The translations under genes and the position numbers were made by a program. The notes beneath the pieces were generated by a model. The model did not search any database and was not told the origin of the DNA. It was given only the letters and a program-made list of their open reading frames with translations. A stretch of 64,000 nt of DNA, from the NCBI GenBank assembly GCA_963969595.1, contig OZ018411.1, forward strand, positions 7,008,501 through 7,072,500. The letters are read 5' to 3'. The DNA comes from Neckera pumila. Taxonomy: Eukaryota; Streptophyta; Bryopsida; Hypnales; Neckeraceae. Below are positions 1 through 9,235 of the stretch, one piece after another; within the stretch, counting starts at the first letter, position 1, and the number at the start of each line of letters is the position of its first letter.

Positions 1-580
1 ACTGGGAGTCGACGATGCCTAGTCGTTGCGGACTCCGAACCTCAGTCCACTCATCGGCTAGAGGCTTCCTTTTCCGATCCCCACTGCTCGAATCTGCTTC
101 TGGGTAGCTCTTCAGGAGCGAGTCACCTCCTACCTTGGGCGGTTTCAAGACTCCAACATCGAGGTGGACAAGTGATTTGTCACCCTCGTATAGTTTTCGG
201 TGCGGGTGACTCGGGGTTCGGGGAGTGGGCGACTGCGAACGGAGTCGACTTGGTGCCAAGTCTTTCCACTTCATCAGCGATGGCAAGCAAATCGGGGTCC
301 TGGGCGGTCCCCGACTTGGCGGGCTGTCCACGGCACCTTCTTCTACATTTCCCTTCGAGAAGTCTATGGCCGCGGAGGCAGCATCCGTTGTAGAGCCAAA
401 GACAGCAGGCTTCGAATACGATGAGGCCAAGAAGCTTCCCCCTTCTAAGCCGGACCTCCTCGAGAGCGACGCTTCCGATCCGGACAAGAGGCTCCTTGTC
501 ATAGGCTGTTGGTAATGGAACGAGTGTTGAAGGGGCCCTCCAAACTGAATCCATAGAGGTATCGTAACAGGTCCACACAT
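1..580 (-). CDS. Partial open frame leaving the left edge, Ser/Pro-rich hypothetical protein
   Basis: On the minus strand a frame starts at the ATG at 580-578 and stays open for 193 codons to the window edge. It begins MCGPVTIP, and a stop (TAA) lies directly upstream. The product is rich in Ser, Pro, Arg and Gly, with no domain I recognise and no signal peptide. The start codon abuts a decayed copy of the locus palindrome (581-601). The frame points the same way as the FCP1-like gene and the large ParB-like pseudogene, so it may be a third gene of the same locus. The other long minus frame here (665-180) is less convincing because it is Cys/Leu-rich. No function can be assigned, and the start could instead be an internal exon boundary. 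Confidence 0.4.
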   Translation of the reverse strand, partial: MCGPVTIPLWIQFGGPLQHSFHYQQPMTRSLLSGSEASLSRRSGLEGGSFLASSYSKPAVFGSTTDAASAAIDFSKGNVEEGAVDSPPSRGPPRTPICLPSLMKWKDLAPSRLRSQSPTPRTPSHPHRKLYEGDKSLVHLDVGVLKPPKVGGDSLLKSYPEADSSSGDRKRKPLADEWTEVRSPQRLGIVDSQ

Positions 581-601
581 TTATCTTCGGCCCAAAGATA
601 A
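581..601. repeat. Decayed locus palindrome touching the start codon of the left-edge gene
   Basis: The sequence begins TTATCTTCGG and ends AAAGATAA, an imperfect version of the palindrome found across 1-15250. Its edge lies one base from the ATG at 580, so it sits at the promoter or 5' UTR position of the left-edge frame. Confidence 0.5.
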
Positions 602-773
602 TGGAAGACATTATCGCAACACAAGACAAATAACAGTAGTGCAAGAAGACGAAATAAAACACCACAGACAGCAGGACTACATAATGAAATGAAATATGAA
701 AACTTTAATTATACATAAGAATAAAATATTACAAAAAATACCAATTCACACAATGTACAGTGCCTACTAGAGT

Positions 774-1655
774 CTAGGTTGACATGGTGAAGGTCCTTTC
801 CTCGACATTCTTCTCGGCCTCGGGCTCTATCACTAAATTCATCCCCGGTAGGACATAACGCGATCCTAAATACGCGGCGGATTCCTTCAACCCACTCAAG
901 AGAAGGTCAACTCTGTACGAGGTTTCCGTCGTGGGGCTCTCCCCAATCCGGTGCGAGTCTACATACTCCCGCAAGCGCCCCGTTGGACAGTCCTCGTGGA
1001 GTTGCGTCAGCCATGGCATGAGCACTCCCATCAGTGCTTGGTCAAACCGCACGTAATGATTCCAGCTCTCTAGAAATATGGCATTTCCGTTCTCATTGAG
1101 GACACTCTTTAAGGGGGAGTCGTCAATTAGAATGGTGATCTCTTTATTAAAAGCCGTTGGATCACCGGGATCTACGAACAAGTGATCATCGAGCACTTTG
1201 AGGAACAACGGCTTGAAGGGACTCCAAGCGTCGTTAAGGAACTTCTTTTTCGAGGTCTCTACCATCCTGCACTTGTCCTGTCCTAGGATGTCGAAGGGAG
1301 ATTTAGAACAGTTTTGGAGCAGAAATCCCGCGATGGGCTCCACGCTCTTCTTCAACATGGAGCTCCAAACTACGACGCGACTAGCGATGCTGGAGACCTC
1401 ATCTAGGAATTCCCTCAAGCCCGGACGAACGAAGACGGCCTTGGTGCCCACCATGGTGGGGTGCCTGTCGCTAAACTGATTATCGTGGACTTCGTATTTT
1501 ATTTTGCCCGTATACTGCGACTTATTTATGCACTCGCATAGCACGCCGTTCAGGTCGAACACAATGTTCAACCACTTCTGTGGCGGCTTAACCACTACTG
1601 AGGACACTCTCCGCGGCACTCTCTCCGCGCGCCCCCCTTGTTCTACCTGATGCAT
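774..1655 (-). CDS. FCP1/NIF-like HAD-family phosphatase domain protein
   Basis: About 293 residues, intact. HAD motif I is recognisable as VFDLNGVLCEC (around residue 37), where the usual DxDx(T/V) has Asn in place of the second Asp. Motif II is probably VVVWSSM and motif IV is ILIDDSPLKS, with the acidic pair present. The length and the tail with the WNHYV segment suit an FCP1-homology domain, which in other proteins dephosphorylates phosphoserine or phosphothreonine. The Asn may impair catalysis or mark a non-phosphatase branch. I chose the ATG at 1655 because it is the first in frame. An upstream frame (1804-1682) ends at a GT donor in phase, but the implied 35-nt intron is too short to trust. 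Unlike its neighbour it has no premature stop, so it may have decayed less or be under selection. Confidence 0.75.
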   Translation of the reverse strand: MHQVEQGGRAERVPRRVSSVVVKPPQKWLNIVFDLNGVLCECINKSQYTGKIKYEVHDNQFSDRHPTMVGTKAVFVRPGLREFLDEVSSIASRVVVWSSMLKKSVEPIAGFLLQNCSKSPFDILGQDKCRMVETSKKKFLNDAWSPFKPLFLKVLDDHLFVDPGDPTAFNKEITILIDDSPLKSVLNENGNAIFLESWNHYVRFDQALMGVLMPWLTQLHEDCPTGRLREYVDSHRIGESPTTETSYRVDLLLSGLKESAAYLGSRYVLPGMNLVIEPEAEKNVEERTFTMST

Positions 1656-2399
1656 ACATAACACAAGAGAGATGAGGTTACCTGTTGAAACGCAGAATCA
1701 TGAGAGACATAAAACGGCGACAAGCAGAGATTTCCACTAAGCGATTGCAGAACCCCTCTGTTAAGAGATTGTTTGAGAGCTTTCGGACGGAGCACACTTT
1801 TCATTCTTTTGGGCTGGTCACAAGCATGGACAAAGTCAATTCATTAGACACGATTTAGTTAAAAATGTGTCATTCATATTTATTTCAAAATAATATATGA
1901 TACAAGCGTTTTTAGCGTTCGCTGATCACTAGCGGATTTCACACAAGTGCCAACTACCCTCCGTTCCTATCTGTACACTATGCTACTACAAGATGTCACA
2001 AGTGGGCAGTTCGTAGACGCCCACAATCACTAACTGTTCACTCTCCCCTGAAAGGCAGAATGAACGGACATAAGTGCCTACGACTTTGTGAATGACAATT
2101 AGATGGAATGCCCACAAAACATCCATCACAAGGCAGTTCACATACTCATGAATAATCGTAAGGGTCTGAAGATGGAGAAGGCTGTATCTAATCCATCTCC
2201 ATGTCCTCGCCCTCATTAAGATACACCCCGTAATCGAGAGTCTCGTCGTCGTCGTCGTCGCCAGGGTTCTCCATTTCCCATGCTCCTCGTGGAAGTGCCG
2301 GCGTCTCAGAAGGGGAACTGGGTTCGACAGGGACATTTTCCTCCTGCGTCTCTGGGATCAATGGTTGTTGGAACTCCAAGGTAGGAGACTGCCTTGAGA

Positions 2400-2418
2400 T
2401 ATCCTCGCCTCGAGGATA
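2400..2418. repeat. Locus palindrome inside coding sequence of the ParB-like pseudogene
   Basis: Arms TATCCTCG and CGAGGATA surround three bases. On the minus strand it is read as the peptide VYPRGEDIS within the C-terminal block, so this copy has been taken into an exon. Confidence 0.6.
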
Positions 2419-3681
2419 AACTTCAACAACAGGGGATCCTTCTGGAGCCGTTTCGGGGTGGGGCATCTCAAGCGCAGTAGCAGGCTCAATCACTAGGGGC
2501 AGGACGGATGTTACAATTGCTTCTAAAGGATTGCTAGTTTCTGCGTCTTGCGTCTGGAGGACTTGAGGCTCATTCGCACATTGGGCAGGAAGAGGAAGAG
2601 GAACAGGATTATCTTCGTGTCGAAGACAATCCTCGGAGGTGTCCTTCCTGGATTGCTCGATGGAGGCCTGGGAGGACTTGCCCACAACATGGAAATCACT
2701 GCCTCCCTGTTGAGACAATGACTAGCCCTGCGATTGGGCTACGAGCTTATGCCTGAGCTCTTCAATTTCTTTTGCCTGCTCCTCCCGTTCTCTTGCGAGC
2801 CTCCTGTTCTCTTCTTCCTACTCCATACGTTCTCTCTCCAGCCTTTTATTGTCCTCCTCCACCTTCTTCACCCGTTCTCTCTCAATCCTCTCTTCCTCCG
2901 CCTTCTTAATTTTATTCAAGTCCCGCTGTGCCCAGAACTCCCTGTTCTCCTTCTTCACGGGCCCCAGCGCCAAGGAGACACTTCCGCCAGCTTCAGTCTC
3001 AGTGGCCGACTTCTCGGGGTCCGTCTCGGTCCCAGTCTTCTCCCCCGAAGCCTCCGCGGAGTTGTCCCCCCCGGATGGTCCAGCCTGATCCACTTCCGGC
3101 CCACCATAGTCGAAAGTCTCCATGTCGGAGTAGGTATCCATGTCGTCGTCCTCTAAATCGATGACTTCATATTCTGGCTCTTTCCCCTTATCCTTCTTCC
3201 TTGCCTCCGCATCAGGCTCGTGAAGTTCCAAGGTTACGTCCTCCGGCTCCCGGTTTTGCACTTGGAAGCTCTCTGCCCTGACTTCCATTTCCCCGACCCC
3301 GAGAATATCATCGTTTGTTCCGAACTCGTTAATACCGAGTTCGTTAGTTCCTTGCTGTCCAACGTCTTCCCGAACGGCCTCTTCCCTCGCTTCTTCATGT
3401 ACTTCCTCACGCTCTGTGCCTTCTCTTGAAGGCGTGGAGTCAGAAATCATTTCAGGGGTCCCAAGAAGTCGTGGCCGCACATAATTTGCGAGGTACGGCG
3501 GGTTGTCGTGAAGAAAGTCGTTTATGTCCGTTCTCTCGCCATGATACGCAACCACCTTGCGATAGGATTCTGTTTCCTGTCTCCCTTGGATTGCGTAGCA
3601 AGTGAGGCCATACAACTGCCACGCAAATGTAAAGAGTTAGAAAATTCTGCTCATTTGACGAACACCAAGTTAAAGAAGACA

Positions 3682-3874
3682 TTATCATCGACACAAAGAT
3701 AAGGGACTAGCGACAGTCGGCCCACTATCTCTAATGACGTAACGCAGTGTATTCTATACAATCCCACTAATTTCAGTCAGGTAGTTTATCTTCGAGTCGA
3801 GGATAAACAAGGGAACCACTGAGTATAATCTGCAGATGACTTCACTACATTGTTTATCTTCGACTAGAAGATAA
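3682..3874. repeat. Three locus palindromes within an intron of the ParB-like pseudogene
   Basis: Copies lie at 3682-3702 (TTATCATCGA to AAAGATAA, decayed), 3784-3808 (GTTTATCTTCGA to TCGAGGATAAAC, one mismatched pair) and 3854-3874 (TTATCTTC to GAAGATAA). All three fall between the donor near 3894 and the acceptor near 3620. Confidence 0.75.
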
Positions 3875-5293
3875 GGTGGGCGATCTCTCAAAGAGTTCTA
3901 CCTTTGCCGCGATCATGAACTTGGACCCCGTGTAAATGCCCAAGACGTTCTCCCCTCGCACTACGAAACTCTGGAGTATGTCTATGTAGAACTCCATCCT
4001 AAGTTCGCTCTTGTGCATCCTCAGCTTGGCTTCCATGTGCTTTGCAAAATCCCGGTAGTACGAATTGTCCGACGTTGCGTACTCCCTCCTCATGCTGTCC
4101 ACACCTTTAGGCGCACCGTCGTCTCTCCTCTTGAAGAGGAAGAGGAGGGTAAACGGAGGCACTATCTGACAATTGCTCAGGCCGTCCAGACGCTCGGCCT
4201 TGCATGGAACGTACGTCGAACGTTTCATGGCGAAGGATTTCATTTTCTCCCTTGCGAAGGAAATGGCCGCCTCTTTGTCGAAGTCATTCCCAAGTACCCA
4301 CATCCACACGTCCAGAGTGCCCATGCTCGGCCTGAGGTGATCATGCAGGAAGTTGAGGAGAGTTGGAACCGGTGGCGGGGTCCCCGGATCCGAGAGCAGG
4401 CCTCGGGACCTGGCGAAAGTCTATTACCGCAAGGGGAAGCGCTCCTCTGCGGATTACCCAGGTCGAGCTCGTGCAGAATCCCTGATGGTAGAATACGTGT
4501 CCCCGAATGAAGACCTGTCCGTCCGGCTTCTCCACACGCTTCTTGAGCTACACGAAGCGCTCGAACATGGGGAAGACTGTAGGAAATGGCTTCTCTTTGT
4601 AGTCTTTTGCCCTCTTCAGCTTCCCCTGATTTGTGAGCCGTCTTGTGAAGAAGCCGTTCGGTGGGGCGTTGAGAAGGAAATCCCACGACGCGAAGGTGAA
4701 GAGGTTCTTGCGCTTCCAAGCCCTCCAAACATTGTCGATGACATTGTCGTGCTTGTCCTTGCACTTTAAGTTCTTGTCGTTGACCATGAGCTCATCTAGG
4801 ATGACCTTCTTGCACTTCCTGCGCTCCACCCAGTCCTGCCCGCTTGAACAGTCCACCTTCAAGTGAGGAACCTTGTGGACGGTAAGTTTCGGCCACGACA
4901 ACTCTCGCCCGGGTGTGCGCCCAAGTAAATGAACGACGTATTCCTTGAGGTCTTTATCTGTGAAATGCCCCAGGTGCTTGAAGAACTCCCGCTTCAGGGT
5001 GAAGCTCCTCGGCTTGAATGTATTGGACTTCTTGTGCGGTTCCATCGTGACGGGATCGAGGAGCTCTCCGACCATATGACTCGTGATGAACTCGTCCCAC
5101 ATACGGTACACGCCGTCCGCCAAGGTTATTATTTGGACTTCGTTGTTGACGTCCGAGGATTTCTTCACCTAACTGCCGTCCTTTTCTGGGTTGATGCTCT
5201 GGAAGCGGATTATGACAGCATCAATGAATTTCTGCATCCACCGGCAATTGTACTCAACATCGTTAGAAAGGGCATATTGATGCAATGTTACGT

Positions 5294-5427
5294 TTATCTT
5301 CGAGCCGAGGATAATGAGGTGGGGTTCATCATCAGGGTAATCAATCCTGGCATTGAAGACACAGCATTCTAGGCAATAACTACGAGCAAATGAGATGTAA
5401 AGAAATTATCCTCGATCCGAGGATGAT
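5294..5427. repeat. Two locus palindromes flanking the first intron/exon junction of the ParB-like pseudogene
   Basis: The copies are at 5294-5314 (TTATCTTCGA to CGAGGATAA) and 5405-5427 (ATTATCCTCGA to CGAGGATGAT). The second lies in the putative intron downstream of the donor at 5446. The first is in the open exon frame and reads as IILGSKIN. Confidence 0.7.
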
Positions 5428-6960
5428 CATGTGGTCACAGTCTCACCTTGTACACATCTTCGGCAAATTCAGCCCTGTTATTACGGATCGCAGCCTCGCC
5501 CATAACATATGATGGCCTCTTGTATGATATCCAGATTTCTCTGCACGCTGAGATCTGGTTTCCCCATGTTGGCTGGCTGTGGACGATGTGGTTTGCTGCG
5601 TTGTGCCACCGTGATATCTCGGTCAGCTGGGCTGGATCTCTGCTCCAGACGATTCTCGCACTCCACGTCTGCAACTCGACCTTTCTTGATTGTACTACAC
5701 CTCCATCTTGCAGCATTTTGGCGGCAGTGATGCTGTGCTGGCCGTTGATGATGAAAAAGTTCCCAGCTTTGATGGCATTCCAGTCTTTAGGTCGCTCCTT
5801 CAGGAGTTTCCTGGTTTCGTCCATGGGTGTCAAGCATATCGTCTGCCGCTCCCTCATGTCGGGCATGGCTATCAGCTCTTTCCGCTTGTCATCCACCACC
5901 GTTGCCTCCAGCTTCTTGATGACGTACTTCGGACGGGGCAGGAAGCACTACTTGATATTGACTTGGAATACTTGCTCGTTGAACAGGAAGCATTTGGCGT
6001 GTTTCTCCTTGAAGTTCTTCTGATACTTCGCCGCGATTTCGTAGTCAGGGATTTTTACAAGCTCTCCCTTTGGTGTGGGTGCAACGTTGGTGAGAGCAGA
6101 TCCGGAACTCCCTGCAGCTGTGGGTCGCTGTTCTGCTGCTTTCTTCCGACGCTTGCCGCTTGTTTCCCCTGCTTCAGGTTCCGCGGACTTCCTCTTCTGA
6201 GGTTCAGATCTCGCGCTTCCTCTCCCGCTGCCTTTGCTTGCGCCTTGACTGGTCCCTCTACTTCCTCCCTGGCTGCCACCACGGGTTCCTCCTCGACCAC
6301 CGCGCTAGCTCCCCGACCTTCCACGCGCGCCTGACCCCGATAAGGGTTTAATCGTTCCCGGCCGAATACGGGACCATCGTTGTGCTTGATTCAAAAGCTC
6401 TCGGAAAATTAAGTTCAGGGTCCGAGACGTTATAACGGCGTCATGTTTCCCCCACGGACCAAACGCCGTGCGTATGTCTTGCGCTATGTCTTCCTTACTG
6501 ATGGCGTTCAGTTCGAGTAGAAGGGCTTCCATGTCGAACTGACCACACTCGTCCTCCTCGTGCATGACGATCGAGTGAGTGTGTTTAATTTCTTCACCAT
6601 TATCGTGGAGCGCGTGCAGTGTGAGAACAGTATATTTTGTTTGGTGGTTTTCGATTAGGGTGATCTTCTCATTGAGGTTCCAGTTCAAGAACTGCTCGGT
6701 TCCCTTCACGCGGTGCCGCAGGTATATGTACTCCTTGGATGGATTCACACCAAACGTCCAGGCTTCCACCACCGGCTTGAATTGCCATAGCTTTCCGTAG
6801 ATTCCTTTGTAGTGGACGATGAACGGTTCGTCCTTGATCCATTTGTTGAACGGCTCCAGGAATGGAAGTGTTGACGAGTAGTTGTAGTCTGAACCGTCTG
6901 CCATTATGCTTCTTTCCTGCAGAGGGTCATGTGGATCATTAGTCTTTGTACATTGATGTC

Positions 6961-7089
6961 TATCTTCGACTCGAGGATAATGGATAGGGGATCTGCATTC
7001 TAAGTTGGTTAAGAGTGTATGTGTATGACGATTGTTTTGACTGACGCGGTCGTTGTTGGGGTCATCTAAGTTATCTTCGCATCGAAAAT
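6961..7089. repeat. Two locus palindromes upstream of the ParB-like gene start
   Basis: One copy at 6961-6979 (TATCTTCGA to TCGAGGATA) is 57 bp upstream of the ATG at 6904. A half-decayed copy lies at 7071-7089 (TTATCTTCG to TCGAAAAT). Their position suits operator or promoter elements for the minus-strand gene. Confidence 0.65.
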
Positions 7090-7292
7090 GGTTTGGATTC
7101 TTAGATTTATATGGTTTTAGTTGTTTAGGATTCTTGATGCCCCAGCCGTGGCGGTTGCGATTCATGTTATTCTGGTTGCTGGGTTCTTTTTTATTGGGAT
7201 TTGCTTGAGTGTTGTTTAATGTTTTTCTTTGATCATTTATTTGATCTCTTGTATTTGGACTGTTGCTCCACGCAAGGAGACAGAACTTGAGG

Positions 7293-7761
7293 TTTATCCT
7301 CAGGTCGAAGATAAATCTCAGGTTATGTCCCTTGCATTTCCACCATGGGCTCGCCCACCAGCTCCATTTATCCTCGGGTCGAAGATAAATGGAGCTGTAT
7401 GGTGAGCACATGGTGGAAATGCAAGGAACATAACCTGAGATTTATCTTCGACCCGAGGATAAACCTCAAGTTCTGTCTCCTTGCGTGGTGGCAATGCGCT
7501 CACCTAGTAGCTTCATTTGTCCTCGGCTCGAAGATAAATGGAGCTGTTGGGCGAGCACATTGCCACCACGCAAGGAGATAGAACTTGAGGTTTATCCTCG
7601 GGTCGAAGATAAATCTCAGATTATGTCCCTTGCATTTCCACCATGCGCTCACCATACAGCTCCATTTATCTTCGACCCGAGGATAAATGGAGCTGGTGGG
7701 CGAGCCCATGGTGGAAATGCAAGGGACATAACCTGAGATTTATCTTCAACCCGAGGATAAA
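7293..7761. repeat. Seven-site palindrome array with 74-75 bp period and mirror-image spacers
   Basis: Palindrome centres fall near 7304, 7378, 7452, 7527, 7602, 7676 and 7750, spaced 74, 74, 75, 75, 74 and 74 bp. Each core has a TTTATCYTCG-type arm facing CGAAGATAAA or its GGATAAA variant. The roughly 50-bp spacers alternate between a sequence and its own reverse complement. Spacers 1, 2, 5 and 6 form one family (with GGTTATGTCCCTTGCATTTC) and spacers 3 and 4 another (with AAGTTCTGTCTCCTTGCG). The block can therefore fold into long hairpins centred on 7378, 7527 and 7676. It lies 390 bp upstream of the ParB-like gene and resembles an iteron or transposase/ParB-type binding array. Peptides read through it (YPRVEDK, FDPRIN) are by-products of the palindrome. 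Confidence 0.85.
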
Positions 7762-7789
7762 CCTAAGGGCTGGGCGAGCACGTTGCTAA

Positions 7790-8664
7790 ACAATTCTACC
7801 CTAAACCCTAATGTCGACCTTCAGCACGTGGACAGAGAGTGTGAACTTTCACACATGTTGTGAATTCCAGAATTTTGGGGCGGAAAAGCAATGCAATTTC
7901 AATAGAATTACTAACCTGGTATGACAAGTAGGTGCACTGTGGCTGAAGCTTTTTAATCCAAATTGTGAAAATCTACACAACAAACAGACATTGGTGACTA
8001 TGAATGCTTCCTATAAGTTAAATACACTGAATGTAGCATCATGTGAATGGAAACTAGCCTAGCTAGAAAATCAGAAAAGGCTAGCACTAAAAACACGAAT
8101 CACAGCAAATTAGTATCACAAATTGAAGAGATTCCATTGCGTCCTAAACCCCAAATCCAAAATCCAGCAGGTGCACCCCTACTGGGAAGCCAAACCTTGA
8201 ACCCTACATACTTAAAAAACAGTCTAAAGGTACACCTAAACCACACACCAAAATAGCTCCAAAAAATTAACACAACCAGCAATCGTCTCCAAGGCAACAG
8301 AAAGCCAACTTACACAAACATGGAGGTACTAGAAGCAACGAATCACATTACGCACAACAATCATCACAGGGACTGCGGATTGCGATTACTATACAACATT
8401 AGGTCAAAACCAATAGCAGGAGACACAATGCAGGAAAAGCAGAAAACGAGCTTTCCTGCAACTCAGCAATTCAGCAATGCAGCAATTCAGCAATTCAGCA
8501 ATGCAAGTTGAAAGCAAACTTCAACGAAAGTTCAAGTGTTTCAAGCCAAGCTTGTAAAATTTTGAACATTGAACTTCACGATGAGCTTCAAATTAAAATT
8601 ACACGATGAAGTTGCGGAAAAGCTTACAGTAGTATACGTAGGAGCAAGCTGAATAGGAAGTGGT
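7790..8664. other. Non-coding stretch with a short CAGCAATT repeat
   Basis: No convincing coding frame. A telomere-like ACCCTAAACCCTAA lies at about 7798-7811, just beyond the palindrome array. A short tandem repeat based on CAGCAATT occupies about 8463-8505. The rest is AT-rich with no feature I recognise. Confidence 0.5.
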
Positions 8665-8880
8665 GAGGCCACAAAATCAAAAACGACTTTGAAGAAGAAC
8701 ACTGATGCTCCACTGCAGCAAACTGCTCTCCCGCGACAAACTGCCGGCCTGTGAGGCCACAAAATCAAAAACGACTTTGAAGAAGAACACTGATGCTCCA
8801 CCGCAGCAAACTGCTCTCCCGCGACAAACTGCCGGCCTGTGAGGCCACAAAATCAACAACGACGAACAGTGATGCTCTAC
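8665..8880. repeat. 88-bp tandem repeat, about 2.3 copies
   Basis: The segment starting GAGGCCACAAAATC begins at 8665, 8753 and 8841, an 88-bp period. The first two copies are almost identical and the third is truncated. Minus-strand frames with repeated RGRAVCC-type peptides are produced by the repeat. Confidence 0.85.
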
Positions 8881-9149
8881 CGCGACCCAGAAATCAGGAA
8901 GAAGAATATCGTTGCTCCTCCGCAAAAAGAACAGAACAACTGAAGAGAAGAGAAGGTGGGAATGAGACAAAGAAAACGCGCTTCTCGGGGAAGCAACAGT
9001 GACAACAAAATCTTCAGCGCACTCCTGGAAACGAAGGAGAAAAATGTCGAATGCTGCTTCTCCAGCTGCGAGATGACTTCCCAAGCCTGCGCCGAGCCGC
9101 CAGTCCTGGTTTGGTAAGCCCCCAACCCTATGGTTTGGTTCCTAGTCTG

Positions 9150-9235
9150 CATTGTGTTTTTCTTTGTTTGTTTGTTTGTTTGTTTTCTTTGTTTGTTTTT
9201 TTATTTTCTTTGTTTGTTTGTTTATTTTGTGAGAA
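9150..9235. repeat. TTTG/CTTTG simple repeat
   Basis: A run of TTTG and CTTTG units on the plus strand yields Cys/Leu/Phe-rich spurious peptides. Confidence 0.85.

Larger units (their letters stand above)
2188..6904 (-). pseudogene. Large multi-exon gene with ParB-like (GQHS) domain, disabled by in-frame TAG codons
   Basis: Three exon blocks read on the minus strand. Block 1 (6904-5447) starts MADGSDYNYSS. It has an unrecognised N-terminal domain of about 200 residues, an RGG/Ser/Lys-rich linker, then a ParB/Srx-like core around 5740 with FIINGQHSITAAK. The usual Arg of the GxHR motif is Ser. Block 1 ends at an AAG|GTGAGA donor. Block 2 (about 5370-3895) holds a Lys/Trp-rich domain and a frameshift near 4400, and ends at an AAG|GTAGAA donor. 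Block 3 (about 3619-2188) follows a GGCAG acceptor and is acidic, then coiled-coil, then Gln/Pro-rich. TAG stops interrupt it at 6307-6305, 5950-5948, 5171-5169, 4550-4548, 2820-2818 and 2724-2722, and the frame resumes after each. An intact product would be near 1470 residues. The phase of the first intron does not fit cleanly, so its acceptor is uncertain or mutated. Function is unknown; the ParB-like fold suggests nucleic-acid binding or a nucleotide-using enzyme. Confidence 0.65.

Noticed and set aside
180..665. 161-residue minus frame at the left edge
   Set aside because: It overlaps the better frame 580-1, crosses the palindrome and is Cys/Leu-rich without motifs.
1646..1804. Upstream first exon for the FCP1-like gene joined by a 35-nt intron
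   Set aside because: The phase fits, but 35 nt is below the usual minimum for plant introns. Kept only as a note.
2734..6351. Plus-strand frames across the left block (for example 5448-6023 and 5690-6334)
   Set aside because: They lie opposite the minus-strand gene, which shows the ParB-like motif, coiled coil and splice signals. The plus-strand products are low in charge and lack motifs.
7318..7736. Short frames on both strands encoding YPRVEDK and FDPRIN repeats
   Set aside because: The same peptides arise on both strands because the palindrome reads alike each way. They are by-products of the array.
7293..7761. CRISPR-like look: regularly spaced palindromic repeats with similar-length spacers
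   Set aside because: The spacers are repeated and mirror each other instead of being unique, the genome is a plant, and no cas-like gene is present.
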